Position numbers and translations under genes: made by a program | Shown here: one piece after another, positions 16,492 through 24,271 of the stretch | Position numbering within the stretch: the first letter of the stretch is position 1 | Layout: each line of letters opens with the position of its first letter | Source of the DNA: Pseudomonas wuhanensis | GTDB taxonomy: Bacteria > Pseudomonadota > Gammaproteobacteria > Pseudomonadales > Pseudomonadaceae | Reading direction: 5' to 3' | DNA length: 64,000 nt | NCBI RefSeq assembly: GCF_030687395.1 | Contig: NZ_CP117430.1 | Location: 310,001-374,000, forward strand | Notes under the pieces: generated by a model | What the model was told of the DNA's origin: nothing | Seen by the model: only the letters and a program-made list of their open reading frames with translations | The model's database searches: none

Positions 16492-18276
16492 TTATCTCTG
16501 CTCACTCTGCGGCGTCACTCGCAACACCTCTTCGATCGTGGTCAAACCTGCCGCCACTTTCTGCGCCCCCGACAAGCGCAAACTGCGCATGCCTTCCTTG
16601 AATGCCTGACGGCGGACCGCCAGCAAATCGGTGTCAGGGTTGATCAGCGCTTTAATGCCGTCAGTCAGCTGCATGATTTCGTACACCCCGGCGCGGCCGC
16701 GATAGCCGGTTTCGCGGCATTCCAGGCAACCGATGGCGCGTTGTGCGTTGCCCGGCAGTGGCGCTTGCCAGGGCCGGGTCAGGGTTTGCCAGTCGTCCTC
16801 GCCCAAAGTTAATGGCGCCTTGCAATGCGGGCAGAGGGTCCGAACCAGACGCTGAGCCATGACCCCGAGCACCGTGGCCTTGATCAGGTAATGCGGCACG
16901 CCGAGTTCCAGCAGGCGGCTGATGGCGCTCGGGGCGTCGTTGGTGTGTAACGTCGACAGCACCAAGTGGCCGGTGAGTGCGGCCTGAATCGCCATTTCGG
17001 CGGTTTCGAGGTCGCGGATCTCGCCGATCATGATGATGTCCGGGTCTTGCCGCATCAGCGCGCGCACGCCGGCGGCAAAGGTCAGGTCGATGTTGTGCTG
17101 GACCTGCATCTGATTGAACGCCGGCTCGACCATTTCGATCGGGTCTTCAATGGTGCAGAGGTTGACCTCCGGCGTCGCCAGTTTCTTCAGAGTGGTGTAC
17201 AGCGTGGTGGTCTTGCCTGAACCGGTCGGCCCGGTCACCAGAATGATGCCATTGGGCTGGCGGGTCATGTCTTGCCAGCGACGCAGGTCATCGGCGGAAA
17301 AACCCAGCTGATCGAAGTCCTTGAGCAGCACTTCCGGGTCGAAGATCCGCATAACCATTTTTTCGCCGAACGCCGTCGGTAATGTCGACAACCGCAACTC
17401 GACTTCGCCGCCATCCGGGGTTTTGGTTTTGACTCGACCGTCCTGGGGTTTGCGCTTTTCCGCGACGTTCATCCGCCCCAGGCTTTTCAGGCGGCTGACG
17501 ATGGCCATGGTCACCTGCGGCGGGAATTGATAGACGTTGTGCAGCACGCCGTCGATGCGAAAGCGCACTGTGCCTTGCTCGCGCCGGGGTTCGATGTGGA
17601 TATCGCTGGCCCGTTGCTGGAACGCGTACTGGAACAACCAATCGACGATGTTGACGATGTGCGCATCGTTGGCGTCCGGCTCCTGGTCGCTGGCACCGAG
17701 GTTGAGCAACTGTTCGAAGTTGCCCAGGGTGCTTATTTGCTGATCGGCGTTGGTGGCGCCAGTGACCGATTTGGCCAGGCGGAAAAACTCCACGCTGAAG
17801 CGCTGGATGTCCACCGGGTTGGCCACCACGCGCTTGATAGGTAGCTTCAGCACGTGGGTCAGGTCGGCCTCCCAACTGCTGACGAAGGGCTGGGCGCTGG
17901 CCACGGTGACGGCGTCGCGGTCGATGGACACCGCCAGAATCTTGTGGCGTTGGGCGAAGGCATAGGACATCAACGGCGTAATGGCCGCGACATTGATTTT
18001 CAGCGGGTCGATGCGCAAATAGGGCTGACCGGCCTGCTGAGACATCCAGAGCGTCAGGCTTTCCAGGTCGAGGTGTTTGCCGGGACGGCTGAGGTCGTCC
18101 AAGTGTTGGCTGGCGATGAACTCCAGCGGGTGCTGTTGACCATTTATGGCGTGACGGCGGCGGGCGTTGAGTGCGTGTTCGGCTGAATCCTGGCTGATAA
18201 AGCCTTGGGCGACCAGTTCACGCAGCAAATCGTTAAGGTCCAGCCAGCGGTCCTGAGTGGCGAGTTGAACGGACAT
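16492..18276 (-). CDS. GspE/PulE/PilB-family secretion ATPase (orphan)
   Basis: A 594-residue type II/IV-pilus-type assembly ATPase. An N-terminal MshEN-like region (about residues 1-170) precedes the ATPase core. Walker A is GPTGSGKT at residues 349-356, the Asp box has IEDPIE, Walker B is DIIMIGEIRD (about 415), and the His box is STLHTND. A tetracysteine zinc element (CPHC...CLEC) occupies the C domain. It stands alone: no pilin, GspF or secretin genes lie nearby. It may power a machine encoded elsewhere or have another role. I recall an equivalent lone secretion ATPase near gcvP1 in P. aeruginosa. Confidence 0.93.
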   Translation of the reverse strand: MSVQLATQDRWLDLNDLLRELVAQGFISQDSAEHALNARRRHAINGQQHPLEFIASQHLDDLSRPGKHLDLESLTLWMSQQAGQPYLRIDPLKINVAAITPLMSYAFAQRHKILAVSIDRDAVTVASAQPFVSSWEADLTHVLKLPIKRVVANPVDIQRFSVEFFRLAKSVTGATNADQQISTLGNFEQLLNLGASDQEPDANDAHIVNIVDWLFQYAFQQRASDIHIEPRREQGTVRFRIDGVLHNVYQFPPQVTMAIVSRLKSLGRMNVAEKRKPQDGRVKTKTPDGGEVELRLSTLPTAFGEKMVMRIFDPEVLLKDFDQLGFSADDLRRWQDMTRQPNGIILVTGPTGSGKTTTLYTTLKKLATPEVNLCTIEDPIEMVEPAFNQMQVQHNIDLTFAAGVRALMRQDPDIIMIGEIRDLETAEMAIQAALTGHLVLSTLHTNDAPSAISRLLELGVPHYLIKATVLGVMAQRLVRTLCPHCKAPLTLGEDDWQTLTRPWQAPLPGNAQRAIGCLECRETGYRGRAGVYEIMQLTDGIKALINPDTDLLAVRRQAFKEGMRSLRLSGAQKVAAGLTTIEEVLRVTPQSEQR

Positions 18277-18366
18277 GCGGGCTCCTTATGAACAACCGTT
18301 CGCAAAGGATAGCCGCGCACCCGCAGACCGTTGGGCCACTACCCGACCAACACGTGTCGGGTTTTT

Positions 18367-18705
18367 TCAGCCTGTCGCGTGAGCAGGCTCTTGCCACGCA
18401 GAATCAGCCGCTTGCAGGTTCACCGAGCAGACGCTGATCAGGTTACGTAATTTTTCCGCGATCACTTGAGCACGGTGCCAGCTCAGGCCGTCCATGACGA
18501 TATCGACCGACAGCAGATCGTCCATTCGCTGCACGTTGACCTGCTGCGGCGTCAGAAACTGCAAGGCGAACAGATTGAGCGCACGGCACAGCAAATCCGG
18601 CTCGGCCTCGGCCAGCAATTGGTAATGGACGCGGCAGTGGGCGTTGCTGACGTTCCAGACATCGGCGCGGGCGGGCGGGGTGTTCACGGCTTCTAAATGC
18701 GGCAT
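18367..18705 (-). CDS. Conserved hypothetical protein, 112 aa (ACT-like?)
   Basis: An uncharacterised protein beginning MPHLEAVNTPPARADVWNV. Its middle (alternating hydrophobic strands, with CRVHYQLLAEAEPDLLCRAL and VDIVMDGLSWHRAQVIAEKL) has the beta-alpha-beta alternation of ACT or similar small ligand-binding folds. No catalytic motif is visible. It is divergent from the Lrp/AsnC regulator with 126 bases between them, so joint control by that regulator is plausible but not shown. Confidence 0.65.
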   Translation of the reverse strand: MPHLEAVNTPPARADVWNVSNAHCRVHYQLLAEAEPDLLCRALNLFALQFLTPQQVNVQRMDDLLSVDIVMDGLSWHRAQVIAEKLRNLISVCSVNLQAADSAWQEPAHATG

Positions 18706-18831
18706 GGTCGGTCTCCAAAATCACTGGAGGAATTTTTACATTCGGTGCCGGGCATTTCTTATCTATGATTGGGCTTATTGACCATTTATCGAATTGATCA
18801 ATTCGATCTAGTACCCACTATAGGTTTTTCT

Positions 18832-19302
18832 ATGCACAGCGAGCTGGATGGCTACGACCGCAAGATTCTCGCGTTGCTGCAAGAGGACGCTTCGCTCTCC
18901 AGCGCGCAGATCGCCGAACAGGTGGGGCTCTCGCAGTCGCCGTGCTGGCGGCGGATTCAACGGATGAAGGAGGAGGGGATCATTCGCGGTCAGGTGACGT
19001 TGCTTGACCGAAAGAAAATCGGCCTTAACACGCAGATCTTCGCCGAGATCAAACTCAATGCCCACGGACGCTCGAACTTCACCGAGTTCACCGAGGCGAT
19101 TCGCGGCTTTCCCGAAGTGCTGGAGTGTTATGTGCTGATGGGGGCGGTGGATTTCTTGCTGCGGATCGTCACGGCAGATATCGAGGCTTATGAGCGCTTC
19201 TTCTTCGAGAAGCTGTCGATGGTGCCGGGGATTCAGGAGGTCAACTCAATCGTGGCGTTGTCGGAAATCAAATCCACGACGAGTTTGCCGGTGTTGCGCT
19301 GA
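18832..19302 (+). CDS. Lrp/AsnC family transcriptional regulator
   Basis: A 156-residue feast/famine regulator. The N-terminal winged HTH reads LDGYDRKILALLQEDA, then SSAQIAEQVGLSQSPCWRRI with the recognition helix in SQSPCWRR (about residues 32-39). The C-terminal RAM/ACT domain has GAVDFLLRIVTADIEAYERF. The start at 18832 gives the standard family N terminus; an in-frame ATG 63 bases upstream would add a non-family tail. It is divergent from the small gene at 18367, a usual sign of local target regulation. The amino-acid effector cannot be told. Confidence 0.93.
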   Translation: MHSELDGYDRKILALLQEDASLSSAQIAEQVGLSQSPCWRRIQRMKEEGIIRGQVTLLDRKKIGLNTQIFAEIKLNAHGRSNFTEFTEAIRGFPEVLECYVLMGAVDFLLRIVTADIEAYERFFFEKLSMVPGIQEVNSIVALSEIKSTTSLPVLR

Positions 19303-19317
19303 TGATGTTCGAAGGCC

Positions 19318-19454
19318 TTTGTGGCGAGGGAGCTTGCTCTCGCTGGAGTGCGAAGCGCTCCCCAATCCGGCCATTGCGGTATGCCAGACAAACCGCGATG
19401 CCCGGATTTACGACTGCTTCGCAGCCGAACGGGAGCAAGCTCCCTCGCCACAGG
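19318..19454. repeat. 136-bp palindromic element, copy 1
   Basis: Outer arms TGTGGCGAGGGAGCTTGCTC and GAGCAAGCTCCCTCGCCACA frame an inner GCGAAGC/GCTTCGC pair. A central single-stranded stretch contains TATGCCAGACAAACCGC. Copies 2 and 3 are at 32329-32464 and 44303-44438. This copy fills the gap between the AsnC-type gene and the CYTH/CHAD gene stop. Confidence 0.9.
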
Positions 19455-19458
19455 GTAC

Positions 19459-20826
19459 TTACAGACGCAGCAAAGTCTTCCAGGCGCGATTCTGATACAC
19501 CGCAATCGCCTGGTGCTTACGCGCATCCAGCGATTCATCGGTGATCGGCTCGTTGGCCAGTTGCGTCAGTTTGTTCAGCTCGCCGTACAGGCGATCCATT
19601 TCCGGGATCTCCAGCACGCCACGAGCATGGTGCAGCCAGGCCTGGATGCGCTCGATGCGCGGCAGCTGCTCGGCCAGGTCTTCCGGCTGTTGCTGGTAAC
19701 GCTGCAATTGCAGCGAGTTGGCTTCTTCGCCCAGCATGCGCGGCAGCCAGCTGCCCAGTTGTGCAGCGCCCTGGCGATTGCCGCGGGTGTTGCGATCGGC
19801 GGCCCAGGTGCGAGCCAGCAACCAGCGCGAAGTGTTCAGGGAGAACAGGCCCCAGCGCGGATCTTCCAGCTCTTCGAGGAATTGCTCCGGCGCGGCTTTG
19901 CGCACGTCTTCGTCGTCCAGGCCGGCTTGGACCAGGGGGCGCCAGTCTTCCAGCAGGGCATCCAGCGCGACCCGCAGATCATGAGTTGACTGACGCGGTG
20001 CGGCCTGACCGAGGCTGCTGATCAGCGCGCGCATTTCAGCGAGGTTCTCGACCCAGTCCTGCAACAGGCGCCAGTGGCCATTGAAGCGATATTGCTCGGC
20101 CAGACGCTGGCTGCTGCTCAGCAAATGCCAGCTCAGGGCGGCGAACGCATCGTCCAGCGGCATTTCGGCGGTGATTTGCGGCGCCGGCAAGCTCAGCGAG
20201 TAGCTGTTGGCATCGAACAGGCGATAACCGCGCTCGGCCTTGCTGATATCACATGGCATCAGCGCCAGGGTCGCAGCCAGTTCGGCGGCCAGTTCCAGCA
20301 GCGCGGCCGGTTCGCCTTCGCGCAGTTCCAGTTCCAGCTCGCAGATTTCTTCTTTCTGCTTGCCGACCACTACATGGCCCAGGTCCAGCGCGGCTTCGAT
20401 GACCACTTTGGTCTTGCCACGGCCCCAGGCGATTTCCGCGCGCTCGCGAACGAAATCGGTGGTGAAGATGGCTTTCAGGGTTTTCTTGTCCAGATCGGCC
20501 AGCTCTTCGGGCCAGCATTCACCGTCGAGTTTCTTCACGTCGAGTTTGGCTTTGGGCAGGGACCAGTCGTACTCGTGACGCTCGGACAGACCGGCAACGC
20601 TCTGGCCACGGGTCTTGAGCGTCTGAATCACTTCTTCGCCATCGCGGCGCAGGCGCAGGGCAACCTTGGCGCGGGCCAGGTCGCGCTCAGGCGTGTCGAA
20701 GTACTGGTTCATCAACTCACGGCGTTCCCAGCCACTTTTGTTGCGTTTTTTCAATAACGGGTGCTCGCGCAGGGCGGCGAGGGTTTCGCGGCTGACGCGT
20801 AGTTTGATTTCGGTTTCTTTCTGCAT
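19459..20826 (-). CDS. CYTH-CHAD domain protein (inorganic triphosphatase YgiF-like)
   Basis: A 455-residue protein with an N-terminal CYTH domain (about residues 1-200). The ETEIKLR at residues 4-10 is the metal-binding ExExK motif, and later acidic and basic strands (VALRLRRDGEE, CELELELREGE) complete the tunnel. The C-terminal alpha-helical part (about 225-455) resembles a CHAD polyphosphate-binding domain, with some expected histidines missing (STHDLRVALDALL retains the core). Predicted reaction: hydrolysis of inorganic triphosphate. It is divergent from argE across 157 bases. Function in vivo is inferred from family. Confidence 0.9.
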   Translation of the reverse strand: MQKETEIKLRVSRETLAALREHPLLKKRNKSGWERRELMNQYFDTPERDLARAKVALRLRRDGEEVIQTLKTRGQSVAGLSERHEYDWSLPKAKLDVKKLDGECWPEELADLDKKTLKAIFTTDFVRERAEIAWGRGKTKVVIEAALDLGHVVVGKQKEEICELELELREGEPAALLELAAELAATLALMPCDISKAERGYRLFDANSYSLSLPAPQITAEMPLDDAFAALSWHLLSSSQRLAEQYRFNGHWRLLQDWVENLAEMRALISSLGQAAPRQSTHDLRVALDALLEDWRPLVQAGLDDEDVRKAAPEQFLEELEDPRWGLFSLNTSRWLLARTWAADRNTRGNRQGAAQLGSWLPRMLGEEANSLQLQRYQQQPEDLAEQLPRIERIQAWLHHARGVLEIPEMDRLYGELNKLTQLANEPITDESLDARKHQAIAVYQNRAWKTLLRL

Positions 20827-20983
20827 GGCCGGAAAATCCAGGATCGGGAGCGCAGCCGGGGGAATGTGTGGCTGCCAAGGTCGTGCAGTGTACAGGACTG
20901 ATCCGTCCTACGCGCCGTAGCGGTTTATTCCTGTCGCCGGATGGTTCTATGATGGACTTCAATTCGGGAGTTGGGAGTCAGCG

Positions 20984-22150
20984 ATGCCTTTGCCGTCCAT
21001 GAAAGATCAGTTCGCTGCGCTGATCGCCGCGCCGTCTGTCAGCTGTACCCAACCCAGCCTGGATCAAACCAATCGGCCGGTCATCGACTTGTTGGCGACA
21101 TGGCTCGGGGACTTGGGTTTTGCCTGCGATATCCAGCAGGTCAGCCCCGGCAAATTCAATCTGCTGGCCAGTTTTGGTGCCGGCCCCGGCGGCCTGGTGC
21201 TGGCTGGTCACAGCGATACGGTGCCGTACGACGAGGCGTTGTGGCAGACCGATCCGCTGAAACTGACGGAAGTGGACGGTCGTTGGGTCGGCCTGGGCAG
21301 TTGCGACATGAAGGGTTTTTTCGCCCTGGCCATCGAAGCCGTCAAACCCTTGCTCGACCAACCGTTCAAGCAACCCTTGCTGATCCTCGCCACCTGCGAT
21401 GAAGAAAGCTCGATGTCTGGCGCTCGCGCTCTGGCCGAAGCCGGACGGCCATTAGGTCGCGCGGCGGTGATCGGCGAGCCGACGGGGCTAAAGCCGGTGC
21501 GGATGCACAAGGGCATCATGATGGAACGCATCGACATCCTCGGCCAGAGCGGCCATTCCTCGGACCCGCGCCTGGGCCACAGTGCCCTCGAGGCCATGCA
21601 CGATGCCATCGGCGAACTGCGCGGCTTGCGCCTGGCGTGGCAGCGCGAATTCCGTAACCCGCAGTTCAGTGTGCCGCAACCGACCCTGAATTTCGGCTGC
21701 ATTCACGGGGGCGACAATCCCAACCGCATCTGCGGCCAGTGCTCGCTGGAGTTCGACTTGCGTCCATTGCCAGGCATGGACCCCAAAGCCTTGCGCGCGG
21801 CGATTTTGCAGAAGCTCAATCCGATTGCCGAACGGCATCAGGTGAAGATCGATTACGCGCCGCTGTTCCCCGAAGTGCCACCCTTCGAGCAGGCCGAAGA
21901 CTCGGAATTGGTGAGGGTCGCCGAAAAGCTCACCGGCCATCGCGCCGAAGCAGTGGCGTTCGGCACGGAAGCGCCTTATCTTCAGCGTCTTGGTTGTGAA
22001 ACACTGGTATTGGGACCGGGCGACATCGCCTGCGCCCACCAACCGGGGGAATACCTCGAAATGTCACGTTTGCAGCCTACCGTGCATCTATTACGACAAC
22101 TGATTGAACATTACTGCCTGACGCCGGCCAAAACGACGATGCCAGTGTAG
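20984..22150 (+). CDS. argE: Acetylornithine deacetylase
   Basis: A 388-residue M20-family zinc hydrolase that releases ornithine from N-acetylornithine. Metal and catalytic motifs: AGHSDTVPYDE (His and Asp, near residues 77-87), GSCDMKGFFALA, and DEESSMSGA (Glu pair near 139). EPTGLKPVRMHKG and the late GPGDIACAHQPGEYL with its conserved His are also present. Length suits ArgE. argA follows 147 bases downstream on the same strand, so two acetylated-arginine-pathway genes are paired. AstE-like succinylglutamate enzymes are less likely from these motifs. Confidence 0.94.
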   Translation: MPLPSMKDQFAALIAAPSVSCTQPSLDQTNRPVIDLLATWLGDLGFACDIQQVSPGKFNLLASFGAGPGGLVLAGHSDTVPYDEALWQTDPLKLTEVDGRWVGLGSCDMKGFFALAIEAVKPLLDQPFKQPLLILATCDEESSMSGARALAEAGRPLGRAAVIGEPTGLKPVRMHKGIMMERIDILGQSGHSSDPRLGHSALEAMHDAIGELRGLRLAWQREFRNPQFSVPQPTLNFGCIHGGDNPNRICGQCSLEFDLRPLPGMDPKALRAAILQKLNPIAERHQVKIDYAPLFPEVPPFEQAEDSELVRVAEKLTGHRAEAVAFGTEAPYLQRLGCETLVLGPGDIACAHQPGEYLEMSRLQPTVHLLRQLIEHYCLTPAKTTMPV

Positions 22151-22297
22151 GAGCGTGTATAAATTGCCGATGTCCCAACCCGTATTCATGAGGAGAGCGC
22201 GCGTGTCGCCAAGCCTGTTCCGACGATAACCATCAGCCCGCTGTGCGTTTACTGCTTTACCCTTTTTTCGGCTGCTATTTATTACAGGCCCAGGTTC

Positions 22298-23596
22298 ATG
22301 CCCGAATACGTCAATTGGCTTCGTCACGCTTCGCCTTACATCAACGCCCACCGCGATTGCACCTTCGTCGTCATGCTGCCCGGCGACGGCGTGGAGCACC
22401 CGAACTTCGGCAATATCGTCCACGACCTGGTGCTGCTGCACAGCCTGGGCGTGCGGCTGGTGCTGGTTCACGGTTCCCGTCCGCAAATTGAAACCCGCCT
22501 CGCAGCTCGCGGCCTGACCCCGCACTACCACCACGGCATGCGCATCACCGATGCGGCGACGCTGGAGTGCGTGATCGATGCGGTCGGCCAACTGCGCATC
22601 GCCATCGAAGCGCGGTTGTCCATGGACATGGCCTCGTCGCCGATGCAGGGCTCGCGCCTGCGGGTGGCCAGCGGCAATCTGGTCACTGCACGGCCGATCG
22701 GCGTACTTGAAGGTGTCGACTATCACCACACCGGCGAAGTGCGCCGGGTCGACCGCAAGGGCATCAATCGCCTGCTGGACGAACGCTCCATCGTGCTGTT
22801 GTCGCCGCTGGGTTACTCGCCGACCGGTGAGATCTTCAACCTCGCGTGCGAAGACGTCGCTACCCGTGCGGCCATCGATCTGGGTGCGGACAAGCTGCTG
22901 CTGTTCGGCGCCGATCTGGGCTTGATCGATGAAAATGGCCGGCTGGTCCGCGAATTGCGCCCGCAACAGGTACCGGCGCATTTGCAGCGTTTGGGCAGCA
23001 ACTATCAAGCCGAGCTACTGGATGCTGCCGCTGAAGCGTGCCGGGGCGGTGTGGCGCGCAGTCACATCGTCAGCTACGCCGAAGATGGCGCGCTGCTGAC
23101 CGAACTGTTCACCCGTGACGGTGGCGGTACGCTGGTGGCCCAGGAGCAATTCGAAGTTGTGCGCGAGGCAGCCATCGAGGACGTCGGCGGTTTGCTGGAC
23201 TTGATCAGCCCGCTGGAAGAGCAGGGGATTCTGGTACGCCGTTCCCGAGAGGTGCTGGAGCGTGAGATCGAGCAGTTCAGCGTGGTAGAACGCGAAGGCA
23301 TGATCATCGCCTGCGCGGCGCTGTATCAGATTGCCGATTCGGATGCGGGGGAGTTGGCGTGTCTGGCGGTGAACCCGGAGTACCGCCATGGCGGTCGCGG
23401 CGATGAGTTGCTGGAACGCATCGAAACCCGCGCCCGGGCACAGGGCCTGAAAACCTTGTTCGTGCTGACCACCCGGACGGCCCACTGGTTCCGTGAGCGG
23501 GGGTTTGTACCGAGCAGCGTCGAACGCCTGCCATCGGCGCGGGCGTCGCTTTACAACTACCAGCGTAATTCGAAGATCTTCGAAAAAGCCCTCTGA
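22298..23596 (+). CDS. argA: N-acetylglutamate synthase
   Basis: A 432-residue two-domain enzyme making N-acetylglutamate, the first step of arginine synthesis. The N-terminal amino-acid-kinase-like domain (about residues 20-270, VMLPGDGVEHPNFGNIVHDL) carries allosteric arginine control in this family. The C-terminal GNAT acetyltransferase domain (about 290-430) has the acetyl-CoA loop NPEYRHGGRGDELLERI. The start follows CCAGGTTC rather than a clear ribosome site, but matches the family. The gene ends 25 bases before a palindrome that also caps the convergent tauA remnant. Confidence 0.96.
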   Translation: MPEYVNWLRHASPYINAHRDCTFVVMLPGDGVEHPNFGNIVHDLVLLHSLGVRLVLVHGSRPQIETRLAARGLTPHYHHGMRITDAATLECVIDAVGQLRIAIEARLSMDMASSPMQGSRLRVASGNLVTARPIGVLEGVDYHHTGEVRRVDRKGINRLLDERSIVLLSPLGYSPTGEIFNLACEDVATRAAIDLGADKLLLFGADLGLIDENGRLVRELRPQQVPAHLQRLGSNYQAELLDAAAEACRGGVARSHIVSYAEDGALLTELFTRDGGGTLVAQEQFEVVREAAIEDVGGLLDLISPLEEQGILVRRSREVLEREIEQFSVVEREGMIIACAALYQIADSDAGELACLAVNPEYRHGGRGDELLERIETRARAQGLKTLFVLTTRTAHWFRERGFVPSSVERLPSARASLYNYQRNSKIFEKAL

Positions 23597-23621
23597 CCCG
23601 GGCCAGCCGGGACCTGTATTT

Positions 23622-23652
23622 GATCGTTCCCACGCAGAGCGTGGGAACGATC
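23622..23652. repeat. Perfect palindrome (CGC-AGA-GCG family) at a convergent gene end
   Basis: The 13-bp arms GATCGTTCCCACG/CGTGGGAACGATC enclose a CAGAG loop. It is the same family as the hairpins at 8945 and 9018. Its right end overlaps the stop codon of the tauA remnant. Confidence 0.92.
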
Positions 23653-23902
23653 ATTCCTGCACAAATTTTGCGCTGACGTACGGCGAATAATCCGGCAGCA
23701 CCGTCTCGACCTTGCCTTGCTCCTTCAAGAACTTCGCCGTTTCGCCAATGGCCTTGGCCGTGCCGTTGCGCACCATGAACGTTTCGGCAGTGTTGATCTG
23801 GGTTTGATAACCGACCGTGAGCGTCGCCGCCTGGGCGGAAAAAGAAAATATAAGCGATACATAAACTGTAACAAATTGACTAGATAGTGCGCGTTTGGCC
23901 AT
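23651..23902 (-). pseudogene. tauA: tauA remnant with large internal deletion
   Basis: An intact 83-codon frame joins the two ends of a taurine-binding protein. The N-terminal part is a signal peptide followed by AATLTVGYQTQINTAETFMV, whose VxYQT is the TauA mature start. The C-terminal part is AKAIGETAKFLKEQGKVETV then LPDYSPYVSAKFVQE, which closely matches the end of TauA. A normal TauA has about 320-330 residues, so about 230 central ones, including nearly all substrate-binding lobes, are missing while the frame is kept. An in-frame ATG lies 21 bases upstream of the chosen start. No tauBCD genes follow. It may be expressed as a secreted fragment but cannot bind taurine in the normal way. 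Confidence 0.82.
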
Positions 23903-24271
23903 GATGGCGTCGCCTTTTCGCAAGTGATTGACGTATGGGGGATGCGTCGAACGCTAATCGATCTAAAAAAATGCCAATGAATACCATTTAGGAATTAGCT
24001 TATGAGCCGATACCCGTGATCCAGGTTCGGGTTATCGATTGAAAGATATATTCCTAAAAGGTATTAAAAAGAATTAAACAATTCTTTTTGGGTTTATGAA
24101 GAGCTCATTACCCTGCAGGGACCAAATCACGGCGGTTAGACCTTGGTCGTAGACACACATGGTTACGATTGACTTGTCAGTCATGGACCAGTGCTAATCG
24201 CGCATCTGTGGATCTGGGGCGTTAGACCCGAGACCAAAGAACACAAAAATTAGAACGAGAGGAGCGAAACA
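23903..24271 (+). promoter_or_regulatory. AT-rich upstream region of the OprD-family porin with inverted repeats
   Basis: No gene is seen in these 369 bases, which are much richer in A+T than the rest. They hold an inverted repeat (AATACCATTTAGGAAT at 23980-23995 against ATTCCTAAAAGGTATT at about 24050-24065, one mismatch) spanning about 50 bases. A perfect 10-bp hairpin AAAAAGAATT-AAAC-AATTCTTTTT lies at 24066-24089. These could be operator sites or a promoter/leader of the porin gene. An AACGAGAGGAG ribosome site precedes the porin ATG. Confidence 0.5.

Noticed and set aside
18341..18367. Terminator-like hairpin ACCCGAC/GTCGGGT with a T run on the plus strand
   Set aside because: The T run is on the plus strand but both flanking genes are on the minus strand, so no transcript needs it; left unassigned.
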